From CAVXDY01 sp963760715 (GTDB lineage: Bacteria; Actinomycetota; Thermoleophilia; Miltoncostaeales; Miltoncostaeaceae): a DNA stretch of 64,000 nucleotides. Where the stretch lies: assembly GCA_963760715.1 (NCBI GenBank), contig CAVXDY010000007.1, positions 620,001-684,000 of the forward strand. The letters run 5' to 3'. A program made the position numbers and the translations under genes. Numbering within the stretch: position 1 is the first letter of the stretch; the number at the start of each line of letters is the position of its first letter. This document shows positions 8,247 through 16,360 of the stretch, piece by piece. The notes below the pieces were generated by a model. The model saw only the letters and a list, made by a program, of their open reading frames with translations, ran no database searches and was not told the origin of the DNA.

Positions 8247-8951
8247 CTAACGCTTGGCCGGCACCTTGTAGCCGGTGCCCCACACGGTCTGGATGGGGCA
8301 GGCCTCTCCCAGCTTCCGGCGGAGCTGCCGCACGTGTACGTCGATGGTGCGGCTGTCGCCCAGGAATGTGAAGCCCCACACCCGCTCGAGCAGCTGCTCG
8401 CGCGTGAGCACCAGGCCGCGATTCTCGATCAGCGTCACCAGGAGGTCGAATTCCTTGGGCGTCAGCGCCACGCCCTCGCCGTTCACGAACACCTCGCGCC
8501 CCCCGACCTCGATCAGGAGGGCATCGGACTCGATCGTGGTCGGCTGGGGCGGGCCGCCGGCCGCCGGACGGGCCTCCGCGCGCCGCAGCACGGCGCGCAC
8601 GCGGGCCACCAGCTCGCGGGGGTTGAACGGCTTGGTGATGTAGTCGTCGGCGCCCAGCTCGAGGCCCACGACCTTGTCGACCGCGTCGTCGCGCGCCGTG
8701 AGCATGATGATCGGCGTCTGGCCCGAGTTGCGCAGGCGCTTGGTGACCTCGTAGCCGTCCATCCCGGGGAGCATCAGGTCGAGGATCACGAGGTGGGGCG
8801 GCTGGTCCTCGGCCATGCGGAGGCCCTCGTCGCCGCGTGAGGCGACCGAGACCTGGAAGCCGGCGGCCTCCAGGTACATCCGGGCGAACGAGGCGATGTT
8901 CGGCTCGTCCTCCACGATCAGCACGCGCTGGCGGTCGTCGGGGGCGCCCAT
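8247..8951 (-). CDS. OmpR/PhoB-family response regulator
   Basis: 234 residues from the ATG at 8951; the reading frame continues upstream but only as non-coding-like sequence. Receiver domain with acidic pocket (VEDEP), phosphorylation site Asp58 in VILDLMLPG, switch Thr in MLTARD and Lys in TKPF. The C-terminal winged helix has LTPKEFDLLVTLIENRG and RTIDVHVRQLRRKLG. It acts as a DNA-binding regulator paired with the downstream kinase. The 107-bp gap to the next gene (8952-9058) shows nothing distinctive. Confidence 0.94.
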   Translation of the reverse strand: MGAPDDRQRVLIVEDEPNIASFARMYLEAAGFQVSVASRGDEGLRMAEDQPPHLVILDLMLPGMDGYEVTKRLRNSGQTPIIMLTARDDAVDKVVGLELGADDYITKPFNPRELVARVRAVLRRAEARPAAGGPPQPTTIESDALLIEVGGREVFVNGEGVALTPKEFDLLVTLIENRGLVLTREQLLERVWGFTFLGDSRTIDVHVRQLRRKLGEACPIQTVWGTGYKVPAKR

Positions 8952-9058
8952 CGGCCCGCGATGGTAGTGCCGCCGGGTGTCGAGGTCCACCGCGCCCGCC
9001 TCGCGCCCGGCGGCCGGCGCCGCCCCCTGGGAGGACGGCGCCGGAACCGGGACCAGGC

Positions 9059-10141
9059 TCACTTCGGCGCCGGAGCCGGTTGCAGCAGCAGCCGGGTGCC
9101 CCCGTGCTTGTGGGCGCGCAGGCCGCTGGCGTCGGCCGTGTCGAAGGTGCCCGTGCCGCGCACGAAGCTGCGCGCGAGCGTGCCGGCGGTGGGCGTGAAC
9201 GTGCCCTCCACGTCGTCGCCCACGGCCTTCATGCGGAAGGCGGTGCCCGCGAGCGTCACGGCCGCCCCGCGGAGGTGGGAGTAGACCACCGAGCCGTCGG
9301 GGAGCGTGGTGGTGGGCGTGCCGGCCGGGACCCCGACCGCGAGGTCCTGCCCGGAGGACTTGTCCCACACGCGCAGACGGCCGCTGAGGGCGGTGAGGTT
9401 GACCGCGCCGCTGACCGGCCCGTTGAGGCGCCACGTGGCGCCCGGCTCGCGCGGGTCCCAGCTCCACCAGCGGCGCTCGGTGACGACGCGCCGGGAGAAG
9501 ACCCTCTTCCCGTTCACGAACCGGCGCGTGACGACGACCTCGCGCACCCGCACCGACTTTGCGCCGTGGTGGCCCTTCGGGCCGCGGTGCCAGCGGACGC
9601 CCCCGCGCCCGGCCAGGTCGACCGACAGCGCGCCGGGGCCCACCAGCAGCTTCTCCTGGTCACGCCAGAACGGCTGCGCCACCCCGCCCTTCAGGATGGT
9701 GGCGCCGGCGCCCCAGTCGTGGGCCGTGCCGATGGCCGCGTGCGTGGCCGTGGGGTCGATGTCGACCGTGAGCTTCCCGTGGACCCGGACGCGGAACTGG
9801 GATCCGTCGAGCGTGAGCGTCCCCGTGCCCCGGTAGCGGGTCCGGAGGCCGTCCTTCGACGTCGTCGGCGCGGCGAGGCCGGCCGGGGTGCTGACGAGGT
9901 CCTTCCCCGTGGAGAGATCCTCCACCGTCACGCCGCCCGTCACGCTCACCACGACGCCGCCGGACCCCTCGTACTCGAACGCGCCGACGCCCTCGGCATG
10001 GAGCGCCTTGTCGGTCGTGGGGCCCTTCTGCGACTCGGCCGCGGGATCGGTCTCGACGACCGGCTCACCGGTCTGCGCGATCGCCGCGGCCGGAAGGGCG
10101 ATCAGGCCGGCTGCCGCACCTGCGATGAGCAGCTTGCGCAT
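9059..10141 (-). CDS. Secreted protein of unknown function with internal duplication
   Basis: 360 residues with a Sec signal peptide (MRKLLIAGAAAGLIALPAAAIAQ). The mature part is beta-rich and seems duplicated: a first half with GAFEYEGSGGVVVSVTGG, TVEDLSTGKDL and RYRGTGTLTLDGSQFRVRVHG, and a second with GAVNLTALSGRLRVWDKSSGQDL and VTLAGTAFRMKAVG followed by RGTGTF. The middle is basic and His-rich (RWHRGPKGHHG). No catalytic motif recognised. The product of the upstream gene (10102-10629) has related Gly-rich beta repeats, and the two genes overlap by 40 bp. Probably an exported or cell-surface protein. Confidence 0.75.
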   Translation of the reverse strand: MRKLLIAGAAAGLIALPAAAIAQTGEPVVETDPAAESQKGPTTDKALHAEGVGAFEYEGSGGVVVSVTGGVTVEDLSTGKDLVSTPAGLAAPTTSKDGLRTRYRGTGTLTLDGSQFRVRVHGKLTVDIDPTATHAAIGTAHDWGAGATILKGGVAQPFWRDQEKLLVGPGALSVDLAGRGGVRWHRGPKGHHGAKSVRVREVVVTRRFVNGKRVFSRRVVTERRWWSWDPREPGATWRLNGPVSGAVNLTALSGRLRVWDKSSGQDLAVGVPAGTPTTTLPDGSVVYSHLRGAAVTLAGTAFRMKAVGDDVEGTFTPTAGTLARSFVRGTGTFDTADASGLRAHKHGGTRLLLQPAPAPK

Positions 10142-10629
10142 CGACGTGTCCTCCTGGTCTCGGCGGAGGAGGAGGGAGCGATGCGGATCCAGGCGCCGGA
10201 CCAGGCCTTCGGCGGATTGCCGTTGAGCTGGTAGGTGCCGTCGCCCGTGAGCCGTCCGCGGCCGAATCCGGCGATCGAGAACGTGAGCCGGTTGCCCGTG
10301 ACCTGCACGGTCACGTCCGACCCGCTCACGAACAGGATCCCCGAGGCGCGCGCGACGCGCGCCCGCCCGCGGCGGTCGAACGTCAGCGGCACGCCGGCCA
10401 GGTGGGCCTGGGCGTCACCGGCGCGATCGGTCACCGTGACCGTGCCGCGCTCCGGAATGGAGCCGTTGACCGCCAGGCGGCCGACGAGGTTCATCGTGCC
10501 GCTGCCGGTCGCCTGCAGCTGCGCCGACGGCACACGCTGGTCGATGCGCGCGAGGCGGTCCTTCGCCTCGGCGGCGACGGGGATGACCAGCGAGAGCGCG
10601 ACTGCTGCCGCGAGGACGCGACGGATCAC
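10102..10629 (-). CDS. Secreted beta-repeat protein of unknown function
   Basis: 175 residues, signal peptide MIRRVLAAAVALSLVIPVAAEA. The core has ATGSGTMNLVGRLAVNGSIP, GTVTVTDRAGD, ASGILFVSGSDVTVQVTGN and GFGRGRLTGDGTYQLNG, alternating beta-strands and Gly turns as in the downstream protein. After GNPPKAW the last 30 or so residues lose the pattern and become Arg/Ser/Cys-rich while the frame runs 40 bp into the next gene, so a late frameshift is possible. No function recognised. Confidence 0.65.
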   Translation of the reverse strand: MIRRVLAAAVALSLVIPVAAEAKDRLARIDQRVPSAQLQATGSGTMNLVGRLAVNGSIPERGTVTVTDRAGDAQAHLAGVPLTFDRRGRARVARASGILFVSGSDVTVQVTGNRLTFSIAGFGRGRLTGDGTYQLNGNPPKAWSGAWIRIAPSSSAETRRTRRCASCSSQVRQPA

Positions 10630-10773
10630 TCCACCTCCGACGTGTTTCCGGGGCCGGGAGGCCCCGCGATGTCAGGAGGATGGTCCATCGCTCGAATGTG
10701 GGAGCTGCGCGGTCCGGGTAAGGGGTTTGCGGCGCTCTGTTCGGGAAATGTGAGCGCGGGGGCCGATGTCCTC
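10630..10773. other. Intergenic region, no gene seen
   Basis: 144 bp between two genes on the minus strand. It is slightly less GC-rich and contains GTTTCCGGGGCCGGGAGG. No ORF or hairpin with a T-run convinced me. It would hold the promoter of the secreted-protein pair. Confidence 0.4.
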
Positions 10774-11184
10774 TTACGGCTCGAGCTTGACGTTCTCCTG
10801 CACCGAGACCGGCGCCTCGAGCTTGACCCCCTCCTCGACCACCGGACCGGCCTGCGGAGCGGCCTCCCGGGGCGCCGCGCCGGGCTCCTCGCCCTCGGGC
10901 ACGGGCCGGGGGCCCTGGTCCATGTAGGCCCAGATGATCTCCCCGCAATCCGGGCAGGTGGGGAGGACCCCGCGGTTGCGGATCTGCTTCTGGCACGCGA
11001 CGCAGCCGAACAGGCCCTGGACCTTCTGCCCCGCGTGGAAGCACGGGAGGCCGAGACGGCGCTCCGCCTCCTCGGCGCCCTCGCGCGGGCTCAGGTTCGA
11101 GCGTCCCCCGCGTCCGCCGGGACCGCCTCCCGGTCCGCCTCCGGTGCCGCCCTGCCTCCTCTGGGGGGGAAGGCTGTCGCGCAT
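10774..11184 (-). CDS. Zinc-ribbon protein with acidic tail
   Basis: 136 residues from the ATG at 11184. After a Gly/Arg-rich N-terminus (GGGPGGGPGGRGGRS) comes a motif ERRLGLPCFHAGQK followed by a CVAC-QKQIRNRG-CPDC zinc ribbon and WAYMDQGP. The C-terminal 50 residues are acidic and Pro/Glu/Val-rich, with EGVKLEAPV and ENVKLEP echoing each other. No known function. It is divergent from nadE with about 140 bp between them. Confidence 0.65.
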   Translation of the reverse strand: MRDSLPPQRRQGGTGGGPGGGPGGRGGRSNLSPREGAEEAERRLGLPCFHAGQKVQGLFGCVACQKQIRNRGVLPTCPDCGEIIWAYMDQGPRPVPEGEEPGAAPREAAPQAGPVVEEGVKLEAPVSVQENVKLEP

Positions 11185-11323
11185 CGATGCGTCTCCCGCT
11201 CCTGGCCTCACGGGGGGCGGTGTCGCCGTCCGCGGGGCGTATCGTGGATGAGGGAGGACTTTACCGTGCGCCGGCATCCGGACGTCGGGAGGGCGATCCG
11301 CACGAGACATCGGGAGGGGCGCT

Positions 11324-13033
11324 CTGAGGATCGCGCTGGCACAGCTGAACACGGTCGTCGGCGACATCGCGGGCAACGCGGATCGCCTCGCGCAGGCGCT
11401 CCGCAGCGCGGCCGATGCCGGCGCCGACGTGACCCTGGCGCCCGAGCTCGCGGTGTCCGGCTATCCGCCCGAGGACCTGCTGCTGCGCCCGGGCTTCGCG
11501 GCGGCCTCGCGGGAGGCGCTCGACGAGCTCGCCCTGGGCGTGCGCCGCGGAGTCGCCGTGATCGGGTTCCCCGAGTGGGACGGGGAGTGCCACAACAGCG
11601 CCGCGGTCGTGGCCGACGGCCGCGTGCAGGCCGTCTACCGCAAGCGCTTCCTGCCGAACTACGGCGTCTTCGACGAGGCCCGCTACTTCCGGGCCGGAGA
11701 GACGCCGCTCGCGATCGAGGCGATGGGCGTGCGCATCGGCATCGCCGTGTGCGAGGACATCTGGTACCCGACCCCCGTGGCCGCCGACCTCGCCGCGGCG
11801 CGGGTCGACCTGGTGTGCTGCATCTCGGCCTCGCCGTACCACCGGGGCAAGGGCGACCGGCGCGAGGGGATGCTGGCCACGCGGGCCGACGACTGCGCGG
11901 CGGCCCTCGCCTTCTGCAACCTGGTGGGCGGGCAGGACGAGCTCGTGTTCGACGGCCGGTCGGCCGTGTTCGACGCGTCGGGCGAGCTGGTCGCGCGGGC
12001 GCCTCAGTTCACCGAGGACCTCCTCGTGGCCGACGTCAACCTGTCCCTCTCGAGCCGCCGGCGCCTGCGCGAGCCGCTCGCCCGACGCCTGCCCGCGCCC
12101 CCTCCCGGCGCCGTCAGGCCGATCTCCGCCGCCCCGGGCGTGCGCAACGGCGGCCCGCCCCCCCGCACCGCCCTCGCGCCGGCCCTCCGGGGCGAGGAGG
12201 AGGTCTGGGCCGCGCTGCGCCTGGGCCTGCGCGACTACGTGGACAAGAACGGCTTCCCCGGAGTCATCCTCGGGCTCTCCGGCGGCATCGACTCCGCGCT
12301 CACCGCCGCGCTCGCGGCCGACGCCCTCGGCCCCGACCGCGTGACCGGCGTGGCCCTGCCCTCGGTCCACTCATCGCCCGAGAGCCTCGCGGGCGCCCAG
12401 GCGCTCTCGGAGTCGCTGGCGATCCGGCTGATCGAGGTGTCCATCGAGGACGTGGTCCGGGCCTTCGAGGAGGCGCTGGCCGAGAGCCTCCACGGGACGG
12501 TCCCCGGCGTCGCCGCCGAGAACCTCCAGGCCCGCGCCCGCGGCACGCTCCTCATGGCCCTCTCCAACGCGCGCGGAGACCTGGTGCTCGCCACCGGCAA
12601 CAAGAGCGAGATGTCCGTGGGCTACAGCACCCTCTACGGCGACATGGTGGGCGGCTTCGCGCCCCTGCGGGACATCTCCAAGACCTGGGTGTACCGGCTG
12701 GCCCGGTGGGTCAACGCCTCGGAGGGCCGCGAGGTGATCCCGGAGGCCACGATCCGGCGGCCGCCGACGGCCGAGCTCCGACCCGGACAACTCGACACGG
12801 ACAGCCTTCCTCCCTATGACCTGCTCGACGCGATCCTCGAGGGCTACGTCGAGCAGAACCTGGAGCCGGCGGAGCTGGTGCTCCGCGGTTATCCCGAGGA
12901 CGTCGTCGCCGACGTCGTCCGAATGGTGGATCGTGCCGAATACAAGCGCCGTCAGGGGCCGGTGGGCATCAAGATCACGCCGCGCGCCTTCGGCCGGGAC
13001 CGGCGCATGCCGATCACCACGCGGCATGCCTAG
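11324..13033 (+). CDS. nadE: Glutamine-dependent NAD+ synthetase with a CTG start
   Basis: 569 residues. It amidates nicotinate adenine dinucleotide to NAD+, with ammonia channelled from glutamine. The N-terminal nitrilase domain has the triad Glu41 (APELAVSGYPP), Lys107 (YRKRF) and Cys143 (AVCEDIWYP). The synthetase domain has the PP-loop SGGIDSA (319-325) and TGNKSEMSVGYSTLYGD. The family begins with a conserved RIALAQLN strand, encoded directly after a CTG at 11324 that has GGGAGG six bases upstream. No ATG, GTG or TTG lies in frame between there and 11261, and the first in-frame start after it, a GTG at 11429, would delete the first strand and helix. CTG is therefore the likely start. Confidence 0.92.
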   Translation: MRIALAQLNTVVGDIAGNADRLAQALRSAADAGADVTLAPELAVSGYPPEDLLLRPGFAAASREALDELALGVRRGVAVIGFPEWDGECHNSAAVVADGRVQAVYRKRFLPNYGVFDEARYFRAGETPLAIEAMGVRIGIAVCEDIWYPTPVAADLAAARVDLVCCISASPYHRGKGDRREGMLATRADDCAAALAFCNLVGGQDELVFDGRSAVFDASGELVARAPQFTEDLLVADVNLSLSSRRRLREPLARRLPAPPPGAVRPISAAPGVRNGGPPPRTALAPALRGEEEVWAALRLGLRDYVDKNGFPGVILGLSGGIDSALTAALAADALGPDRVTGVALPSVHSSPESLAGAQALSESLAIRLIEVSIEDVVRAFEEALAESLHGTVPGVAAENLQARARGTLLMALSNARGDLVLATGNKSEMSVGYSTLYGDMVGGFAPLRDISKTWVYRLARWVNASEGREVIPEATIRRPPTAELRPGQLDTDSLPPYDLLDAILEGYVEQNLEPAELVLRGYPEDVVADVVRMVDRAEYKRRQGPVGIKITPRAFGRDRRMPITTRHA

Positions 13034-14777
13034 CCTCCGCCACGTCGTCCCGCTCGCGGCCCTGGTGCTCGCCGCCGCCGCGACGGCCGCCGCCGCCGCT
13101 CCCACGGGCAAGTTCCCGGCCGCGGCCACGGTGGCGACCGGGACGGCCGGGATCAACCAGACCGGCGACTTCGCCCGCGTGGCGCCGGGTCCCCGCCGCC
13201 TCATGGTCACCTTCGGCGACACCCCGCGGCGCGCCGACGCCGAGCGCCGCCTGACCGGCCTCGGATCGGTGGTGCCCGCCCTGCCGGAGGCCGGGATCTG
13301 GACCCTGACGCCCTCCGATCCGGCGACCGCGCGGGAGCGCGCGCTGCAGAGGCAGGACGTGGTGGCGGCCGAGTGGTCGCTGGCCCGGGAGAGCACCGAG
13401 CTCGCGCGCCCGCCCGCGCCGGTGCCGCCGGGCCCCGCGCCGGTCTTCACGGACCCCCTCCTCACCCTGCGCCAGTGGAGCCTGACCCAGGGCGGCTCGA
13501 CCTGGGGCTCCGACCTCACCGTGACCGGACCCCGTCCGCGCATCGCGATCCTCGACACCGGCGTCAACGACACCCACGAGGAGTGGTCCGGACCGAACTC
13601 GCCGCTGGTCGCCCCGCGCAGCACGTGGAGGCGCGACAACGACGCCACCGACTGGGGGCTCACGGGCCACGGCACGCACGTGGCCGGCATCGCGGCCGCC
13701 CCGGCCAACGGCGTGGGCGTCGTGGGGGTCGCTCCCAGCGGCGGGACCACCGCCCAGGTCATCCCGGTTCAGATCGCCGACCGCGAAGGCCGCAGCAGCG
13801 ACGACACGATGATCCGGGGCATCCGCCACGCCGTCCTCAACGGCGCCAAGGTCATCAACATCTCGGCCGGGGGCCCCGGCTACTCCCGGGCCTTCCAGGA
13901 CACCGTGCTGTGGGCCACCCAGCGCGGGGCGCTGATCGTGGCCTCGGTGGGCAACGAGGGCGAGGGGGACAACGGGCTCAACTACCCCGCCGCCTACCCG
14001 CGCGTCCTGGGCGTGGGGGCCCAGTGCGACGATCAGATCTCGCCGGACTGCCCGCGCCCGTTCGGGGTGGCCGGGTTCTCGAACCACAACCGCTCCGTCA
14101 ACGTCATCGCCCCCGGCGTGGACATCGTCTCGAGTGTCCCGAAGGGGATCTCGGACCGCGTGGTGCAGCCCGGTTACGCGCTCAAGGACGGCACCTCGAT
14201 GTCGGCTCCGTTCGTCACCGGAGTCGCCGCGCTGGTGATGGCCGCCAACCCGGGCGGGCTGACCCCGTGGCAGGTGCTGCGCCAGATCGAGAACACCGCC
14301 CGGGACGTCGGGCCGCCAGGGCGCGACCTCCAGACGGGCGCCGGCGTGGTCAATCCGCGCGCCGCGGTCACGCTCCCGGCGCCGGCGAACGACCCCGACG
14401 AGGTCAACGACGACGTCCAGTGGGCGCACGGCACCGACAAGCGCCTGGCCGAGAAGGGCAGCTTCTCGGTGCAGGCCAGCGTCAACCGCGACGACGACCC
14501 CGACGACGTCTTCGCCGTCAACCTGCGCCGCGGTGAGCAGCTCCAGGTGTCGGTGAAGTACCGGCGCGGGCGGATCGGCCTCTACCTCTGGCGGCCGGGC
14601 ACCCTCACCGTGCAGGCCGGCCAGAACCGGAGCTCCGACCTGCTGCGCTACCGCCAGGGCGCCGCGTCGAAGAAGACGATCGTCTATCGCGCGGAGCGCA
14701 CGGGCCGGTACTACGTGGACGTCTTCGCCATGAGCGGGGAGAGTCCCTACACCCTCACCATCACCCGGAAGCGCTGA
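13026..14777 (+). CDS. Secreted subtilisin-like serine protease (S8)
   Basis: 583 residues, ATG overlapping the nadE stop by 8 bp. Signal peptide of about 28 residues, then a propeptide-like region, then the S8 catalytic domain with Asp177 (AILDTGVND), His218 (GHGTHVAGI) and Ser391 (GTSMSAP). The oxyanion Asn region ASVGNEGEGDN is intact. The C-terminal 120 residues (DDPDDVFAVNLRRGEQLQVS to YTLTITRKR) look like a bacterial pre-peptidase C-terminal beta-domain. It is expected to be exported and self-processed. Followed by two genes at 2-bp spacing (YCII protein, flavoprotein reductase), but a functional link with them is unclear. Confidence 0.92.
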   Translation: MPSLRHVVPLAALVLAAAATAAAAAPTGKFPAAATVATGTAGINQTGDFARVAPGPRRLMVTFGDTPRRADAERRLTGLGSVVPALPEAGIWTLTPSDPATARERALQRQDVVAAEWSLARESTELARPPAPVPPGPAPVFTDPLLTLRQWSLTQGGSTWGSDLTVTGPRPRIAILDTGVNDTHEEWSGPNSPLVAPRSTWRRDNDATDWGLTGHGTHVAGIAAAPANGVGVVGVAPSGGTTAQVIPVQIADREGRSSDDTMIRGIRHAVLNGAKVINISAGGPGYSRAFQDTVLWATQRGALIVASVGNEGEGDNGLNYPAAYPRVLGVGAQCDDQISPDCPRPFGVAGFSNHNRSVNVIAPGVDIVSSVPKGISDRVVQPGYALKDGTSMSAPFVTGVAALVMAANPGGLTPWQVLRQIENTARDVGPPGRDLQTGAGVVNPRAAVTLPAPANDPDEVNDDVQWAHGTDKRLAEKGSFSVQASVNRDDDPDDVFAVNLRRGEQLQVSVKYRRGRIGLYLWRPGTLTVQAGQNRSSDLLRYRQGAASKKTIVYRAERTGRYYVDVFAMSGESPYTLTITRKR

Positions 14778-14779
14778 GC

Positions 14780-15067
14780 GTGGCCACCGGCCCCCACCTG
14801 ATCCTGCTCTACGACTACGTTCCGGACATCCTGGAGCGGCGGGCGCCTCACCGCGAGGCCCACCTCGCCCGCATCGCGGAGTGGATCTCCTCCGGCCGCA
14901 TGCTGCTGGCCGGCCCGACCGGCGACCCGCCCGCGGGGGCGCTCTTCGTGCTCCCCGGGGAGGACCCGGACGCGGGCGAGCGCTTCGCCGAGGGCGACCC
15001 CTACGTGGAGGCCGGTCTCGTCACGTCGCGTCGGGTGCTGCCCTGGAACGTGGTGGCCGCCGCCTGA
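14780..15067 (+). CDS. YCII-related protein
   Basis: 95 residues, GTG start two bases after the protease stop. It has the YCII fold pattern: LILLYDYVPDILERRAPHREAHL, then ISSGRMLLAGPTGD and a C-terminal DPYVEAGLVTSRRVLPWNVV. The conserved His (PHREAHL) and Asp are the putative active-site pair of the family, whose reaction is generally unknown. Located between the protease and the flavoprotein reductase. Confidence 0.85.
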   Translation: MATGPHLILLYDYVPDILERRAPHREAHLARIAEWISSGRMLLAGPTGDPPAGALFVLPGEDPDAGERFAEGDPYVEAGLVTSRRVLPWNVVAAA

Positions 15068-15069
15068 GG

Positions 15070-16302
15070 ATGGAGAGCCCCCGGAGCATCGTGATCGTGG
15101 GGGCGAGCCTGGCGGGCGCCAAGGCCGCGGAGACCCTGCGGGCGGAGGGCTACGCGGGCCGCCTCGTGCTGGTGGGGGACGAGCCCGAGCGGCCCTACGA
15201 GCGCCCGCCGCTCTCGAAGGACTACCTGCGGGATCCCTCGGAGCGGGAGAAGGTCTTCGTGCACCCGGAGGGCTTCTACGAGGAGCAGGCGATCGAGCTG
15301 CTCACGGGCACGACCGTGACCGCGGTGGACCCGGCCCAGGGCACCGTGACGCTCGAGGGCGGCGAGCGGCTGGCGTGGGACCGGCTCCTGCTGTGCGTCG
15401 GCGCCGAGCCGCGGAGACCTCCGATCCCGGGCATCGACCTCGACGGCGTCATGACCCTGCGGAGCCTTCCCGACAGCGACCGCCTGCGGCAGGCGATCGC
15501 GTCCGGCGGATCCCTGGTGGTGGTCGGCGCCGGCTGGATCGGGTGCGAGGTGGCCGCCTCGGCCCGCCGGCTGGGCGCCGAGGTGACGCTCATCGAGCGC
15601 GACTCGCTGCCGCTCCTGGCCGTCCTCGGTGAGGAGGTGGGCGCCTTCTACGCCGACGTCCACCGCGAGCACGGCGTGCAGCTGCTGACGGACGCGGAGG
15701 TGGAGGCCTTCGAGGGCGCCGGCCGGATCGAGCGCGTCCGCCTCGCCGGAGGGCGCACCATCGACTGCGCCGCGGCCGTGGTGGGGGTGGGCGTCGCTCC
15801 GCGCACCGGGCTCGCCGCCGGCGCCGGGCTGGCCATCGGCGACGGGGTGCTGGTCGATGCCCACCTGCGCACCAGCGCCCCGGGCATCTTCGCCGCCGGC
15901 GACATCGCGAGCGCCGAGCACCCCTTCTACGGCAGGCGGGTGCGGGTGGAGCACTGGGCCAACGCCCTCAACCAGGGCCCCTGCGCCGCGCGCAACATGC
16001 TCGGGACGGGCGAGCCCTACGAGCGCCTGCCGTACTTCTTCTCGGACCAGTACGAGGTCGGCATGGAGTACACCGGGCTCGTGGACGGGGATTCCCGGGT
16101 CGTCATGAGGGGCGACCCCGCGTCGCGGGAGCTGATGGTGCTCTGGCTCGACGGGGAGTCCCGGCTGCTGGCCGGCATGAACATCAACGTCTGGGACGTC
16201 ACCGAGACCGTCCAGGCGCTCATCCGCTCCCGCGCCCCCCTGGACGAGGCCCGCCTCGCCGACCCGGACGTCCCCCTCGAGGAGCTGCTGCCCGCCGGCT
16301 GA
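15070..16302 (+). CDS. FAD-dependent NAD(P)H:ferredoxin reductase (rhodocoxin/BphA4 type)
   Basis: 410 residues, ATG two bases after the previous stop. FAD-binding IVIVGASLAGAKAAETLR (residues 5-22) and the RPPLSKDYL motif typical of oxygenase-coupled reductases; NAD-binding VVVGAGWIGCEVA in the middle; the second FAD motif APGIFAAGDIA; and a C-terminal reductase domain with FSDQYEVGMEYTG. It transfers electrons from NAD(P)H to a ferredoxin, usually for a P450 or ring hydroxylase. No ferredoxin or oxygenase is adjacent, so the partner must be elsewhere. Confidence 0.9.
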   Translation: MESPRSIVIVGASLAGAKAAETLRAEGYAGRLVLVGDEPERPYERPPLSKDYLRDPSEREKVFVHPEGFYEEQAIELLTGTTVTAVDPAQGTVTLEGGERLAWDRLLLCVGAEPRRPPIPGIDLDGVMTLRSLPDSDRLRQAIASGGSLVVVGAGWIGCEVAASARRLGAEVTLIERDSLPLLAVLGEEVGAFYADVHREHGVQLLTDAEVEAFEGAGRIERVRLAGGRTIDCAAAVVGVGVAPRTGLAAGAGLAIGDGVLVDAHLRTSAPGIFAAGDIASAEHPFYGRRVRVEHWANALNQGPCAARNMLGTGEPYERLPYFFSDQYEVGMEYTGLVDGDSRVVMRGDPASRELMVLWLDGESRLLAGMNINVWDVTETVQALIRSRAPLDEARLADPDVPLEELLPAG

Positions 16303-16348
16303 CGACGGGAGCGGGAGCGCGTGGGGGTCCTCCACCCCGGCGGCGGGG

Positions 16349-16354
16349 TACGGT
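16349..16354 (+). promoter_or_regulatory. -10 element of a probable leaderless transcript (acuC)
   Basis: TACGGT (TAnnnT) ends six bases before the GTG at 16361, so transcription would begin at or next to the start codon. No Shine-Dalgarno sequence is present. Confidence 0.4.
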
Positions 16355-16360
16355 ACGTCG

